Positions 47,873-58,891 of a DNA stretch of 64,000 nucleotides are shown one piece after another. Position 1 is the stretch's first letter; each line of letters starts with the position of its first letter. This DNA is from Merluccius polli (lineage: Eukaryota; Chordata; Actinopteri; Gadiformes; Merlucciidae), in contig JAOPHQ010002299.1 of NCBI GenBank assembly GCA_030340625.1, positions 62,001-126,000 on the forward strand, written 5' to 3'. Made by a program: the position numbers and the translations under genes. The notes under the pieces were generated by a model. It made no database searches and had not been told where the DNA came from. It worked only from the letters and a program-made list of their open reading frames with translations.

Positions 47873-48542
47873 GATGAGGTTTTACCTTCAGGAGTTGACC
47901 CTGCAACAAGAAGTCCACCGCGGGCGAGTTGGGCGGTACGTGGTCCGACCTGGTGTCCGCGTCCGCGTCCGAATCGCCGGACCGCCGCAGGAAAAGCGCG
48001 CACCCGCCCCACCCCACCGGACCCGGACCCCCGACCCCGCGGAGGACCTTCACGTCCCCGGAATGGGCCAATATGGTGCTGGGCGCCGTGGTCAGGGACC
48101 CCGACCCGGTGCCGGTGCCGGTTCCGGTGGCCCCGTCCGGTCTGAGGAAGCGCATCCCGTGATGATGAAGATGATGATCCCCGCCCGCCGACGAGGTCCT
48201 CGATGAGGTCAGGGGTCGCGGCGGCGCGGCGGCGGCGGCGGCGGGCTTCGACGCGGACGCGGACGCGTAAATCCTCCGGAGCTCCCGGTCCGGGAAGAAG
48301 CGCGCCTCGGCGGTCCGGGTCGAGACGCGCGGGTCCAGGAGCGTCTCCTGCTGCGAGTCGCGCCGGTACCGGTGCCTCTGCGTCTTGGACTTGGACATGC
48401 GCAGCAGCTTGTGGGCCAGGAAGACGCAGTTGAGCAGCAGCAGGACCACCACGCAGGGCAGGAGCGACAGGATGAGGGTGGTCAGCGTCGTCACGGGGAA
48501 CGCGTCCTGGGGCTTCGGCGGGGCGACACCCACTTGCGACAT
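46839..48542 (-). CDS. hwa: Huluwa, maternal dorsal-axis transmembrane protein
   Basis: Three coding exons on the minus strand: 48542-47886, 47439-47223, 47005-46839 (stop), 346 residues. The order is a short N-terminus of about 20 residues, one strong membrane helix (TLILSLLPCVVVLLLLNCVF), a basic stop-transfer stretch and a long cytoplasmic tail. The tail has the PPNSP motif (HVPPNSPAVDFLLQGQLLK) and an RRSSTLESLANM motif across the first junction, both hallmarks of Huluwa. Huluwa in zebrafish and Xenopus promotes Axin degradation and stabilises maternal beta-catenin. The protein is a little longer than the 294 residues I recall for zebrafish, with alanine and GT/GS-rich insertions. The MSQ start at 48542 gives the usual short ectodomain; an in-frame ATG at 48572 would add ten residues. 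The C-terminal exon ends in AKQYWV. Confidence 0.85.
47743..47777. repeat. Poly-C run in hwa intron 1
   Basis: A run of about 30 C interrupted only near its start, 110 bases downstream of exon 1. A CA run of about 14 units lies between it and the donor. Confidence 0.95.
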
Positions 48543-48860
48543 CTCATACCAGGGGACATACCAGGAGTTCAATATTAATAAAAGTTATCGCTTTGGAGAT
48601 ATCCAGTGGTGACTTTTTTGCGCGCAGGTGGGTGGACGCGTCAATCAACGCGCACCCGTCGGACCGTTTTCCGAGGCCGCCCTGCGACTGCATGTCGCTG
48701 ACCTCGGAGTCCGACCCCCCCCATACCCCCAACAGGTCGTGGGGTCCGCGTACGGTGGCGTCCACGTAAACCCATCGCTGTTGTATTTAGTTTGTCTCCG
48801 AATTACAAACTAACGGACTATTGTGAGGCTTTCTATTGGGCGGAGCCCCAATTAGAGAGC
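48543..48860 (-). promoter_or_regulatory. hwa: hwa 5' region
   Basis: CpG-rich sequence upstream of the start. An inverted CCAAT (attggg at about 48835) precedes a GC-rich leader. The transcription start is not defined. Confidence 0.35.
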
Positions 48861-49099
48861 GCACACCTGTATCTAATTGGTTTTTATTTTTAATTTCGTT
48901 GGTGTCGTTACCGACAGCCGCCACCAGGTGGCGACAGTTAGCCGCACAATAATGTTGTACCGCAATCTTGGCCGGTTCAGAGTTGATGTTTCCAGTTACC
49001 TTTTGCTAAAAGGTTAATTAATATTCATCTGCTCCTAATTGGCTCATGGCTTATATATTTCGTGGTGAGGAAAAAAAAATACAGGCATATTTAAACATG

Positions 49100-49776
49100 T
49101 GTTTTAATATATTTATTGTAGCCTACATGCTTTACATCAATATAAATGTATTGTACTTCAAAGGCTCATCATTGCAGGGTATATTAACATTTCAAATGAT
49201 TCAATAGAACATTTGACAGATATGCATCTCTCTTAGAGACAACGTATACACTTTTTTGTACACAAGTACATTTTTGTTATTGTAAAAAATCAATGTAAAG
49301 TATCCGTCATATGAACGCCATATAACTTTAAAGATCATTCTCATACCGTTTTACCTCACAGGCTTGATATGAGTCTACATATATATATAAAGCTGATTTG
49401 CAAACTATAGTATCCAGGTATAGTTGTGCAAGTATAACAGTACATATAATTCCCCTTTTCGTTTCAAGAGGAAAGGCTAGTATCGAGTCAATGGTCTATT
49501 ATAAACAGACTACCCAAGACCCCCATAACGTCGGCTGTCATAACCTCTCTGGTGAATCACCTCACCATCAGCATCATTATCATCTCCTTGTCATCTCTCC
49601 GCTAAACGCCTTGACTGTCTCAATCGCCGTCTCATCCTAAAAACAATAAGAGTAGGTTGCGATCGGCCCATCGGGACACCAGCACCTCACAGGTGAAGGC
49701 TGCATTCGTGTGAACTCTCAACACACACACACCCGTGACTCCCTCATCATGGGTTCCTTCCCACCGGCGTGACAGC
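49100..49776 (-). other. dnajb5: Probable dnajb5 3' UTR
   Basis: Extends from the stop to a minus-strand AATAAA at about 49113-49118. No exon seen. Confidence 0.45.
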
Positions 49777-51279
49777 TCAGCACTTGGCCAGGCTGTGTTT
49801 GATGATCTCGCGCGACTGGGGTGGGATCCGGTCGGGGAACAGCACCTGGAACTCCACCAGCAGGTCGCCGCGCTGCGCAGGGGTCTTGGGCATGGGCAGA
49901 CCCTCGCCGCGCAGGCGTCGGACCGCGCCCGGCTTGATGATGTCGGTGCTGGGCAGCGGCATCATGCGGTTGTCCAGCGTGGGCACGTTGACCGTGCATC
50001 CGCAAAGAGCCTGGAGAAAAGAGAAGGAAATAAAAAAAAACCAGAAGATTAGTACACCTGAACGATTTCTCTAAACGAGTGACACCAAAAAAATCTAATT
50101 TGAAATGAACCGAATGCCTGCATGGTCTGACGTCCCAAGTGTCATTTATTTCTGTCTGTTATGCAATCGTCTATTGTAGTCCATTTAAATAATCTGTGCT
50201 CCACTTTCTGGCCGTGTCTGTGTGGGAGGGCATGCTCCATAGAAAAGATGGAGGAGCTCTTGTCTCTGTGACTTGTGTGCAGAGAAAATAATTTGTGCGT
50301 GGGCAGGTTGGAGTGCCAGCCAGAGGCAGGCCGACACGCAAAACCACAGGCAGCTCTTTTTTTTGGTATTCTTCTGTTCATACCGCCGCCCTGGTTCACA
50401 AATGCAGTCTGCAGTGTAGTAGGAGGAGAGAGAAGAGTGGGGGCGGTCAGCACCAACGCTAAATATAGCCCCTGCTCTTTCTCTCTGTCTCTCTCCCTCT
50501 CTCTCTCTCTGCAGGGCACTGGCTGACTGCCACCATAGCTGGTTTTTTTCTGTTTTAACAATGGCTTGAAGCCCTCAGGTGCGTTCTGCACTTGTGAACG
50601 CAGTGACACACAGCTTTTACCTTTACTGAGGATAATTGCTTTGACTTATTGATTGTGATGGTTGCTATTTTGAGGAAATATGTGCTTTGAGGAGGGGGAG
50701 GGGTGTGTGGGGGGGTTATATTATGGAGCGTAAGATGTGTGTCCTAACCTTTTCTAGGTGGGTAGGTGGGTAAGTAGCTCTGTGGTTAACGTTACATAAA
50801 GCACCTATCCCCCCCCCCCCCCCCCCCCCCCCCTCAAATGATTGCCTTATGTCTTTCATCATATCCTAAGTGGAGTCCACACACAACACATAATGTACCA
50901 TGTATGGTGTGGCAGAGAGCAGACACCTACCTCTTTGAGGCTGATCTTGGCCGTGTACACGATGTTGGAGCCGTCCCGCTTGTACTGGGCGTGCTTCCTG
51001 TCGCGCAGCACGAAGGTGATGTCGGCGGGGGCGTTGTTGGGCGTCTCGTCGCCCTCGCGGGGGAAGGTGATCTTGGTGCCGGCCCTCCAGCCCTTCTTCA
51101 CCACCACGTCCAGCACCTTGTCCTCCGACCGCAGGCTGCGGCCGTCGGGGTTGAGGCGGCTGCGGCTGACCTTGACGTGCTTGGTGCAGCCGCTGAGCAC
51201 CTCCTCCAGGCTGACCGGGAGGTCGTGGACCACCGCCAGGCCCTGCAGGCGGCGCCGGCGGCCCCTGCGGCCCCCCTCT

Positions 51280-51310
<31 letters not shown>

Positions 51311-51754
51311 GGGCGAAGCGGTTAAGGACATCGTCGTCGCTGCTGTTGCCGCCGCCGCTGCTGCTGCTGCTGTCCACGTCGGGCCCGAAGAAGATGTCGA
51401 AGTGGTCGGAGCCGTGGAAGAAGGTGGAGAAGGTGGCCCGCGCGTCGCCGTGGAAACCGCCGCGGGGCGCGTTGCCGTGGCCCGCCATCGACACGCCGTT
51501 GCCGTTCTTAAGACCTATAATAACACAGAGAGAGAGAAGAGAAATAGCAGTTATTTATCAATTACATTTTACCAATGAACTCAATTAGTATATTCAGTCA
51601 AAACATGCAAATTAATATTTCATCACTTCCTCTAATACGTGAATATATTCCCTTTATATCAAGTACAACATTAAAGGTTTAAACATTAAACATTCAAGTG
51701 TTTCCAGACCCTTTAAAAACTTTAACAACAGTTAAACTCAAACACCTCATCACA

Positions 51755-51814
<60 letters not shown>

Positions 51815-52125
51815 CATCCTCATCCTCACCTTCCTCCCCATACTGGTCGTAGATGCCCCTCTTCTTGGGGTCGGTGAGGATCTCGTAGGCCTCCGCGATC
51901 TCCTTGAACTTGTCCTCGGCGTCGGCGTCGCTGTTCTTGTCGGGGTGAAACTTCAGCGCCATCCGCCTGTAGGCCTTCTTGATGTCGTCCTCGTTGGAGT
52001 CGGCGGGCACGCCCAGGATCTTGTAGAAGTCCTTCCCCGCCGGCTTGATGGACAGACAGGGCACCTCTTGGTCCGACTTGCTGCTCTCCTGGAGAAAGGG
52101 AAGGGGAGGGGGGGAGAGAGAGAGA

Positions 52126-52158
<33 letters not shown>

Positions 52159-52744
52159 TAGGAGAGAGAGAGAGATGCTGGTTAGACAAAAGATGCAACG
52201 CTTCAAAAACCATTTCAAAACGCTGAGCGTCCGATGAGAAAATGTCGAACAGCTTCATGATGGCATTCTCATATTTGTAAAACTTTGTCATGAATAAACC
52301 TAATGAGTATATAAAAAAAAACGTTTTCTCATCTAATCTTTGCTCATTTTAAATGCTACAAAGCTGCCCATTATGTGGCATCGTGTGATATCATCTCCCA
52401 CAGCCAATGGGCTCTTCCTCGCTCTGCATCCGCATCCCTCCTCAGCAACAGTCTCATGCGGGCATCCGTCCATTCATCCATCCCATTTCTACTCTTTAAC
52501 ACTTTAAGAGCCACGACGACACCCAAACTATTAAACTATTTAAGCCGACATTACACACCAGGCACTCAAAACCCACACATATATATATAAAGCCATTAGC
52601 ATGAGTGTAAGGACTTTTTACACAGAGTTGTGTTCAACTTACCCCCGAGGAAGAGGAGCTGGAGCTGTCGTCCCGGTGCATCACCCGCACCTTGCAGTTC
52701 ACATTCTTGTTTTTTACACCAAACTGGGTCCAGATAAGCACCAT
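49777..52744 (-). CDS. dnajb5: Type II DnaJ (HSP40) co-chaperone, DNAJB5-like
   Basis: Four coding exons on the minus strand: 52744-52643, 52088-51830, 51514-50931, 50010-49777 (stop), 392 residues; phases join. Exon 1 gives a 34-residue leader (MVLIWTQFGVKNKN..., Ser-rich end). Exon 2 has the J domain (FYKILGV, KKAYRRMALKFHPDKN with the HPD triad, DQYGEEG). Exon 3 starts with GLKNGNG, a Gly/Phe region (FHGDARATFSTFF, FDIFF) and ten glycines, then the first substrate-binding beta domain (LNPDGRS, VKKGWRAGTKITFPREGDE). Exon 4 carries ALCGCTVNVPTLDNR to RLRGEGLPMPK. There is no zinc finger, hence type II. It would stimulate HSP70 ATPase. It resembles DNAJB5 more than DNAJB1/B4 by the leader, but the subtype is not certain. 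Confidence 0.85.
51237..51310 (-). repeat. dnajb5: Polyglycine and arginine-rich insert in the DnaJ gene
   Basis: Pure GGC-type triplets encode ten glycines, followed by EGGRRGRRRR, placed between the Gly/Phe region and the first substrate-binding domain. Confidence 0.9.
51752..51829. repeat. (GAT)n microsatellite at the exon 2 donor
   Basis: On the minus strand the donor GTGAGGATGAG runs at once into about 22 GAT/GAG triplets. Unspliced, it would read as an acidic tail (a run of Asp) after YGEEG. Confidence 0.95.
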
Positions 52745-52879
52745 GGTTGTTGTTGTTGTTGGTTTTGTTGTTGGTTTTTAGGGGGTATATATATTTTTTT
52801 AGGGCTGTGTGGTCGCTGTCCAGTGGGAGTAGTGCTGAAGCTGCGGTGTGTCTGCCCATCGCCGTCCTCTGCGGTCTGC

Positions 52880-52886
52880 TTTTATA
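52880..52886 (-). promoter_or_regulatory. dnajb5: TATA box of the DnaJ gene
   Basis: The minus strand reads TATAAAA about 136 bases upstream of the start codon, inside a CpG-rich stretch. An inverted CCAAT box lies at about 52986-52990. Confidence 0.6.
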
Positions 52887-52889
52887 GGG

Positions 52890-55380
52890 CGGCGGCGGGA
52901 AGAACCACAGCGCGCCGCCCGCGCACCGTGACGCACTATACGCGCGAGAGGGGAATACCGCGCCTTCAGCCTTCCTCCCGCTCCCTGATTGGACGAGCGC
53001 GCGGAAGCAGCGTCCTTCTTCTCCATCGCGAGGCATTGCTTCCGGAGACCTGGAGGCGGGGCGGAGGACGGAGTCACGACGAGGTAACTCCTGCGAGGAT
53101 GCCGATGCAGGGCGACAGGTGGACGGACAGGCGGGAGGCGTGAATGTACCCCATTTCTGCTTTCCAGACGTCCTCCTCCTCCCTTCTAACTGTCTAGCGT
53201 GCAAAATGATTGAGCCGACTTTATAATAGATGGTGTGCGCGTTTTGCCCTTCTGAACGCTTAGCTAGCTGTAGCTGTTATTGTTAAAGGCAAATCTTTTT
53301 TTTATTTATTTTTTTACCAGATTCATGTTTTTCATGAACAAGGTCATTTAGGGTCGTTGACTTTTCATGCTGTTGAAACGCCAAAACAAACCCTAAAATA
53401 ACTGATGAAATAGGCCTACCCTAATGCATTTCAAATAACCAACATGACAATCACATTGTTTTTATTTTAAGCCCATTACCAGATCATCTTGTGGCGTGTA
53501 ATGAATTTGTTTCATGGGACTGTTAAAGCCCATTGTTATAGGGATGATGGTTATGTGCTTACAGATTTAACCGACACCCCCTCCATCCTTTTCCCAACCA
53601 ATAATCATTTTACATAAAATAAGAAAAATCAAATTGGGATTTAGTATTGCTATGGGATATACAATCTTTAAGTGAAAAAAATAGATGACTATCCAATAAT
53701 ATCAAAGTATCATATATCATAGGTATCCAAATCAAATTCATTCATTAAAACAAAACTATATTTACACTATATTTATTGAGTGTCTGCTTGTACTGGCAAA
53801 TATCAGCACATATTCAATGTATGTCAAAGACTACGCGTTCATATGGCAACACTATGTCTTCATCGCCGTGGCAGCCGCATCCTCCACTGGCAGCAGACGA
53901 TGGAGCTGTGAATGGGGAGCATGAGGCGCATACATATATGGTCTCACTTCCTGCCTTCGTGACGCGGAGCACAGCCAATCAGCTGTGGAGTTTCCACAAG
54001 ATTCTCCATCGTTGCAACAGGAACTCATGGACAAATTTGGTGTGAATGTGCAGGAGAGCTCACTTCACCACTCACAGTGGAGGAATGGAGAGAATCAGTA
54101 ATCTCTCTCTCTCACACATCACTGCCCACGGGAACAGACAGTCTCAGGATTCACTCATTCATTCTGGTCCCTCTCGCTGTGAATGTCACTCTCACACGTG
54201 CACATACGCATGCACGCGCTTGTATGCGCATAGACAGACAGACCAATAGACAGACCAATAAACAAACGGATAGACGGATGGACGGACCGACAGACCAACC
54301 GACCGACAGACAAACATACCGACAGACAGACAGATAGAGGGCTGAGAGGTGAGTCACAGGGCTAGAAAAACAACACTGGAGGTGACACCAACCCTCTCAC
54401 ATCCTCCTCCTCTAACACCTTTCCTGTCCTTCAAAGGTCATGCAGATTATTTTTTGGGATCTGTAGCCCTAATGATAAACTATTAACAGGTTTACACTTT
54501 TAATGTGGATAGAATTTAACGCAGAAAACTCCAAAATGGCTTGTGGTAGAGGAAGTATAAAAGGGGAAGAAGGAAATGGAGACTCTGTGAGACAGTGTGT
54601 GCATCGATAATGAGCTTTTCTCACCTCACTGTGAGCAAGACAGTCTAGTCGTGCCTCATCTTTTTTTGTCTGCCACTTCTCCCCCTGTTCCTCTCCCTCT
54701 CTCCAACACATGCCGGGGAGTGTGTCCACACGTGTGCTCACACGTGCATGCACACAGACACAGGGACAGACAGAGACACACACACACACACACACACAAA
54801 CATTTGTGTATGCATATACACAAACACACACAGGCAAGGTGTCAAAAATAAGCCTGCAGCTCGACAACTTGTCCTTCCAAGAGAGAAGAACAGAGAGATG
54901 TGTGAGAAATGAGCTGAGAGTCCCAGAGAGGATGAGAGGCACAACACCAGAACGAGAGATAAGAGACTGAGGAGACTGATAGAGATAGAGGAGAAATATA
55001 TTTATTAGGGAGCAGTGAGATGTAATCATCAGGAAATCACTCTGGCTGGAGGGGGGGGGGGGGGGGGGCTGCACACCTGTGGTGCAGTCATGCCACCCAG
55101 AGAGAGAGACAATGTCATGGCAGCATGCACCATCTGCTCGGCTCGTACCATCTTGCCATCTCCAATAAATGGATTAATTCTCAACAACTTCTTGTGTCGG
55201 AGCACAGAAATGCCGCTTGTGTGGCAGGGGTCAACTGCTACAAATATATTATCAGTTGGTGTTCAAATAAGTATTTAATGAAATATATGTATTTATCTAT
55301 TTGTAAAAAAAAATGTACACACATTATTTTAAACAGGTTTGCTTTCTTCTGCAACCTTCATTCAGTTTATGCCATCTCCT
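52890..55380. other. Intergenic, repeats only
   Basis: 53150-54080 is AT-rich with no gene seen. 54231-54335 is a degenerate GACA/GACC tandem repeat. 54776-54798 is a CA run. 55052-55068 is a poly-G run. Chance ORFs only. Confidence 0.5.
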
Positions 55381-55389
55381 AGTCATTTC

Positions 55390-56165
55390 TGCCCTCTGCT
55401 GGGTATGCTTGAAATCACTTGAAGAGCAGCTAGCAGGTTGGCAGATACCCCTCTACTGCCCTCGTGTGTCCGCTGTCTTCCTCTACCCCGCCCCCAGCTG
55501 TGTCTTATCTGTAATTATCCTAGCTGTCTTCTTAATCTTGATTTCCCCATGTGTATTTAGTCTGTGTTTCCCTCTGTCTGTGCCAGTTCGTCTTTGTTCC
55601 TCAGTGGCAAACGTTCCAGCCCTCTACCTGTGATTCCTAGTGATTATTGACCTCCTGTGTACCGAACCCCGACCTCAGGCTGTTTTTTGGACCTTGTCCT
55701 TGCTTAGCGTTTTGGATACCTTTGCCTTCTGTGCAGTGGCGTAACATCATGGTGATAGGCCCCGGTGCAAATATTTTTTTTGTGCCCCCGCCCTAAACAC
55801 AAGCGCACACCCATCAGGGGCGGACTGGGAACAAAATTCGGCCCGTGCAATTTTGTCCTGGACTGGCCTTGTGGTTGCGCGATTGCTGACGGGGGGGGTG
55901 CGCGATTGTTGATTTAAAAGTCAAGCACGACCCGAACCGAGCCTTTGGTCCCGACCATCGGCAATCGGCGAGCGGGCCAGTTCAGCTGACTTTTTTTTTC
56001 TTCCTTCATGGGCCCCTGACGGTGTCTGGGCCCCGGTGCAGCGGTTGCACCGTCGATATTTACGCCACTGCTTCTGTGGATTGATCACCCGTGTACCGAA
56101 CCCCTGCCTGTAATAAAACGGATTATTCCACCTGCAGCATTTCAGAGTCTTGCTCTTGAGTCCTC
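55390..56165 (+). mobile_element. LTR-like retroelement fragment, split by a MITE
   Basis: Pyrimidine-rich sequence with gtgtatttagtctgtgtttc, ctgtgtaccgaaccccgacc and, after the MITE, ctgcctgtaataaaacggat and gagtcctctgtcctttggca. These phrases resemble fish Gypsy-type LTRs, with AATAAA at about 56113. No second LTR or gag/pol seen, so it may be a solo LTR. Confidence 0.45.
55734..56070. mobile_element. hAT-like MITE with perfect target duplication
   Basis: Starts CAGTGGCGTAA, ends TTACGCCACTG. CTTCTGTG flanks it at 55726-55733 and 56071-56078. It is 337 bp, with subterminal ggccccggtgca repeats. It inserted into the LTR-like sequence. Confidence 0.92.
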
Positions 56166-56261
56166 TGTCCTTTGGCACCACTGTTACAATAATCTTATGG
56201 AGGCCGTAATATTGTGTTGCGAGAGAGCTCCTGACCCAACGTGCATCGTGGAAAGCGACTT

Positions 56262-57960
56262 GAACTCACAAAGACATTGTGAGTTCAAGTTTTTTGCTCT
56301 AAATCACAATCACCGTCACTAAACAGCGAGACCTACCCGGCTTTCCCTGCCGGAGACGGACGCTGTTTTCTGGTGGGCAGTGCGCCGAAGAGTCGGTAGG
56401 GAGGACCTCTGGGTCGCGGCGACTTCTCCACATAAAAACGCCAATTTTTTCCTCATAAGTTGCCAAAGACACTTATGTACTCACGTACTTGGTAGCTCAT
56501 GTAACCTACCCTAACTCTTGTTGGTAATGTTTCCTCTCATGGACAACAGTATGGATAAACTCAAATTTTTAATCCTGTCTTTGTTATACGTCAACCTCTT
56601 CACTCTACCTTAGCTCCCGTCACATTTCTCATAATCTCATCATTAGTCAACTAAGTTGGGACCCCTGTGATCACTCCTTGCACTATTCTTTTCTTCTCCC
56701 ATAATCCACACTTGATATTCTTCCCCTCCAAGGTTGTCTTTTTAACCAAAAGGTCTCTTTGTCTGTTATCGACACATGTAATGATTAAACTTCCATCTCT
56801 CAGTTGGCTTAACTGACACAGTCCATACAGCGTCATGTAACGCTTTTGACAGCTTCAATGGGTTCAAAGAACATGGCGAATCAAACTGAAGTTTTACCAT
56901 TATTTCTTCCTGTTGATTTACCATTTACCATTTGAATTATTACCAGCTCTTCTTCTCCTTTTTGTTTTTTCTTCTGTACTTTTTTGTTTCTTCCGCTTCC
57001 TCATTGCCGGCAGCGGCCTTCGGGAAGGCGGAGCATGTACTTGGATGTAATGCTGTGAAGCTCGCCGCATCATCGGATGCTGCCCACAAGCACAACCGTC
57101 GGCATGTCTTTGAACTCACAAAGACATTGTGAGTTAAAGTTTTTTGCTCTAAATCAGAATCACCGTCACTAAACAGCGAGACCTACCCGGCTTTCCCTGC
57201 CGGAGACGGACGCTGTTTTCTGGTGGGCAGTGCGCCGAAGAGTCGGTAGGGAGGACCTCTGGGTCGCGGCGACTTCTCCACATAAAAACGCCAATTTTTT
57301 CCTCATAAGTTGCCAAAGACACTTATGTACTCACGTACTTGGTAGCTCATGTAACCTACCCTAACTCTTGTTGGTAATGTTTCCTCTCATGGACAACAGT
57401 ATGGATAAACTCTAATTTTTAATCCTGTCTTTGTTATACGTCAACCTCTTCACTCTACCTTAGCTCCCGTCACATTTCTCATAATCTCATCATTAGTCAA
57501 CTAAGTTGGGACCCCTGTGATCACTCCTTGCACTATTCTTTTCTTCTCCCATAATCCACACTTGATATTCTTCCCCTCCAAGGTTGTCTTTTTAACCAAA
57601 AGGTCTCTTTGTCTGTTATCGACACATGTAATGATTAAACTTCCATCTCTCAATGGCTTAACTGACACAGTCCATACAGCGTCATGTAACGCTTTTGACA
57701 GCTTCAATGGGTTCAAAGAACATGGCGAATCAAACTGAAGTTTTACCATTATTTCTTCCTGTTGTCTTACACTTAGGCTACTCTAGTATTTTCCTCACCC
57801 GACTCCAGAGATTTACCATTTACCATTTGAATTATTACCACTATTAGCTCTTCTTCTCCTTTTTGTTTTTTCTTCTGTACTTTTTTGTTTCTCCCGCTTC
57901 CTCATTCCCTACGACACTTCCTCCTAGCCACTATAATGAGAGGTTAACGGCTGCGGCCTG
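56262..57960 (-). repeat. 850-bp tandem duplication of a LINE ORF1 fragment
   Basis: The block starting at 56262 is repeated from 57112 with only scattered differences (about 2 percent by eye) over most of its length. On the minus strand each copy encodes the same ORF1-like piece; the better one (57749-57501) reads NPLKLSKALHDAVWTVSVKP then RDGSLIITCVDNRQRDLLVK and ends at a stop after GVITGVPT. Beyond the stop the frame continues with indels toward VRVGYMSYQVRE-like sequence. This matches ORF1/gag-like proteins of fish LINEs. Both copies are dead. Confidence 0.8.
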
Positions 57961-57982
57961 GAAGGCGGAGCATGTACTTGGA

Positions 57983-58891
57983 TTAAAGGTGCGCTATGCA
58001 ACTCGGTTATTCCTCCGCTGTTTCTGGGTTTTCGCCGGAATTGGGCTCGCATTTCTCACTATAGAGCTCCCCCTGCAGCTTCGGAATAGGCCTACAACAC
58101 TGTCGTAAAAACTCATTGACAACGCCCCCCACCCCCCACTTCGATAAATAAATAGTAATACACAACGAGAACCTGGATTCGGACCACAAACAAACATGTG
58201 TGGTAGCAAGTCACTGCTAGGATAAACCCTCACTAGCTAGCAAGCTAGCCATGAAGCAACCAAGCTAAACACATACAGGGCTCACAATAAAACGGTCGAG
58301 CAAAACACATTGTTCAACAGACTCTCAAACCACATTACAAAAACGAAGTTCACACAAGGGTAGGCTACTTACAATTTCAGCAGCAAGACAGCCAAGTCGG
58401 CGTCCGTTTTGCATTCTTCCGAGTCTCTCAGTTGACGCCATTCCGCCTAAGCTCGCCCTATGTTCACTCGTGTCTGGTTTCTTTGTTTATCATAATCCTT
58501 TCTCTTATTCTTCGATTCCTCCGACCTTCCCCTCTTGGGTCTTGATGGATCCATAGTGGATTTGTCGATTGATCCAGAATTGCCTTGCAACTGACTCTTT
58601 ATATTCAGCCGGACCCATGTTTGGCACCCCCGCCCAGGTCTACCGTAAAGCAGTGAAACTACAATCTGACTACATTTTCGAGGCGCGATTGGATACTTCC
58701 GCTGAGTCACATCCGTAAGTGGCCGGGACGGCCACATGAAGTTGCATGTTCTGTTTTTCCGCGGGGAACCAACAGGTGGAGATGAAACACCCACCAAACA
58801 ACCCAGAAAGTGTTGTAGAACGATCAGAACGACTCTCAACCTGCATGGTTAAGGTTATTTTTGATAAACGAGTTGCATAGTGCTTCTTTAA
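57983..58891. mobile_element. piggyBac-like element with TTAA ends
   Basis: TTAAAGGTGCGCTATGCAAC at the left is matched inverted at the right (TIR about 23 bp, a few mismatches), with TTAA at both outer ends. It is 909 bp with no transposase. On the minus strand it carries an open frame (58839-58447) with MDPSRPKRGRSEESKNKRKD then YDKQRNQTRVNIGRA, a phrase I recognise from many fish genomes. It sits at the break point of the SAMD3-like pseudogene. Confidence 0.8.

Noticed and set aside
47871..48433. Arg/Pro-rich plus-strand frames opposite hwa exon 1
   Set aside because: Antisense shadows; the minus frame has the membrane helix and known motifs.
50838..51588. Two 246-248 residue plus-strand frames
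   Set aside because: Antisense of the DnaJ exon 3; low-complexity Ala/Pro/Val content.
51752..51812. Poly-Asp C-terminus of a short J-domain protein
   Set aside because: The GT donor at 51829 and the in-phase exon 3 explain the gene better; the Asp run is intronic.
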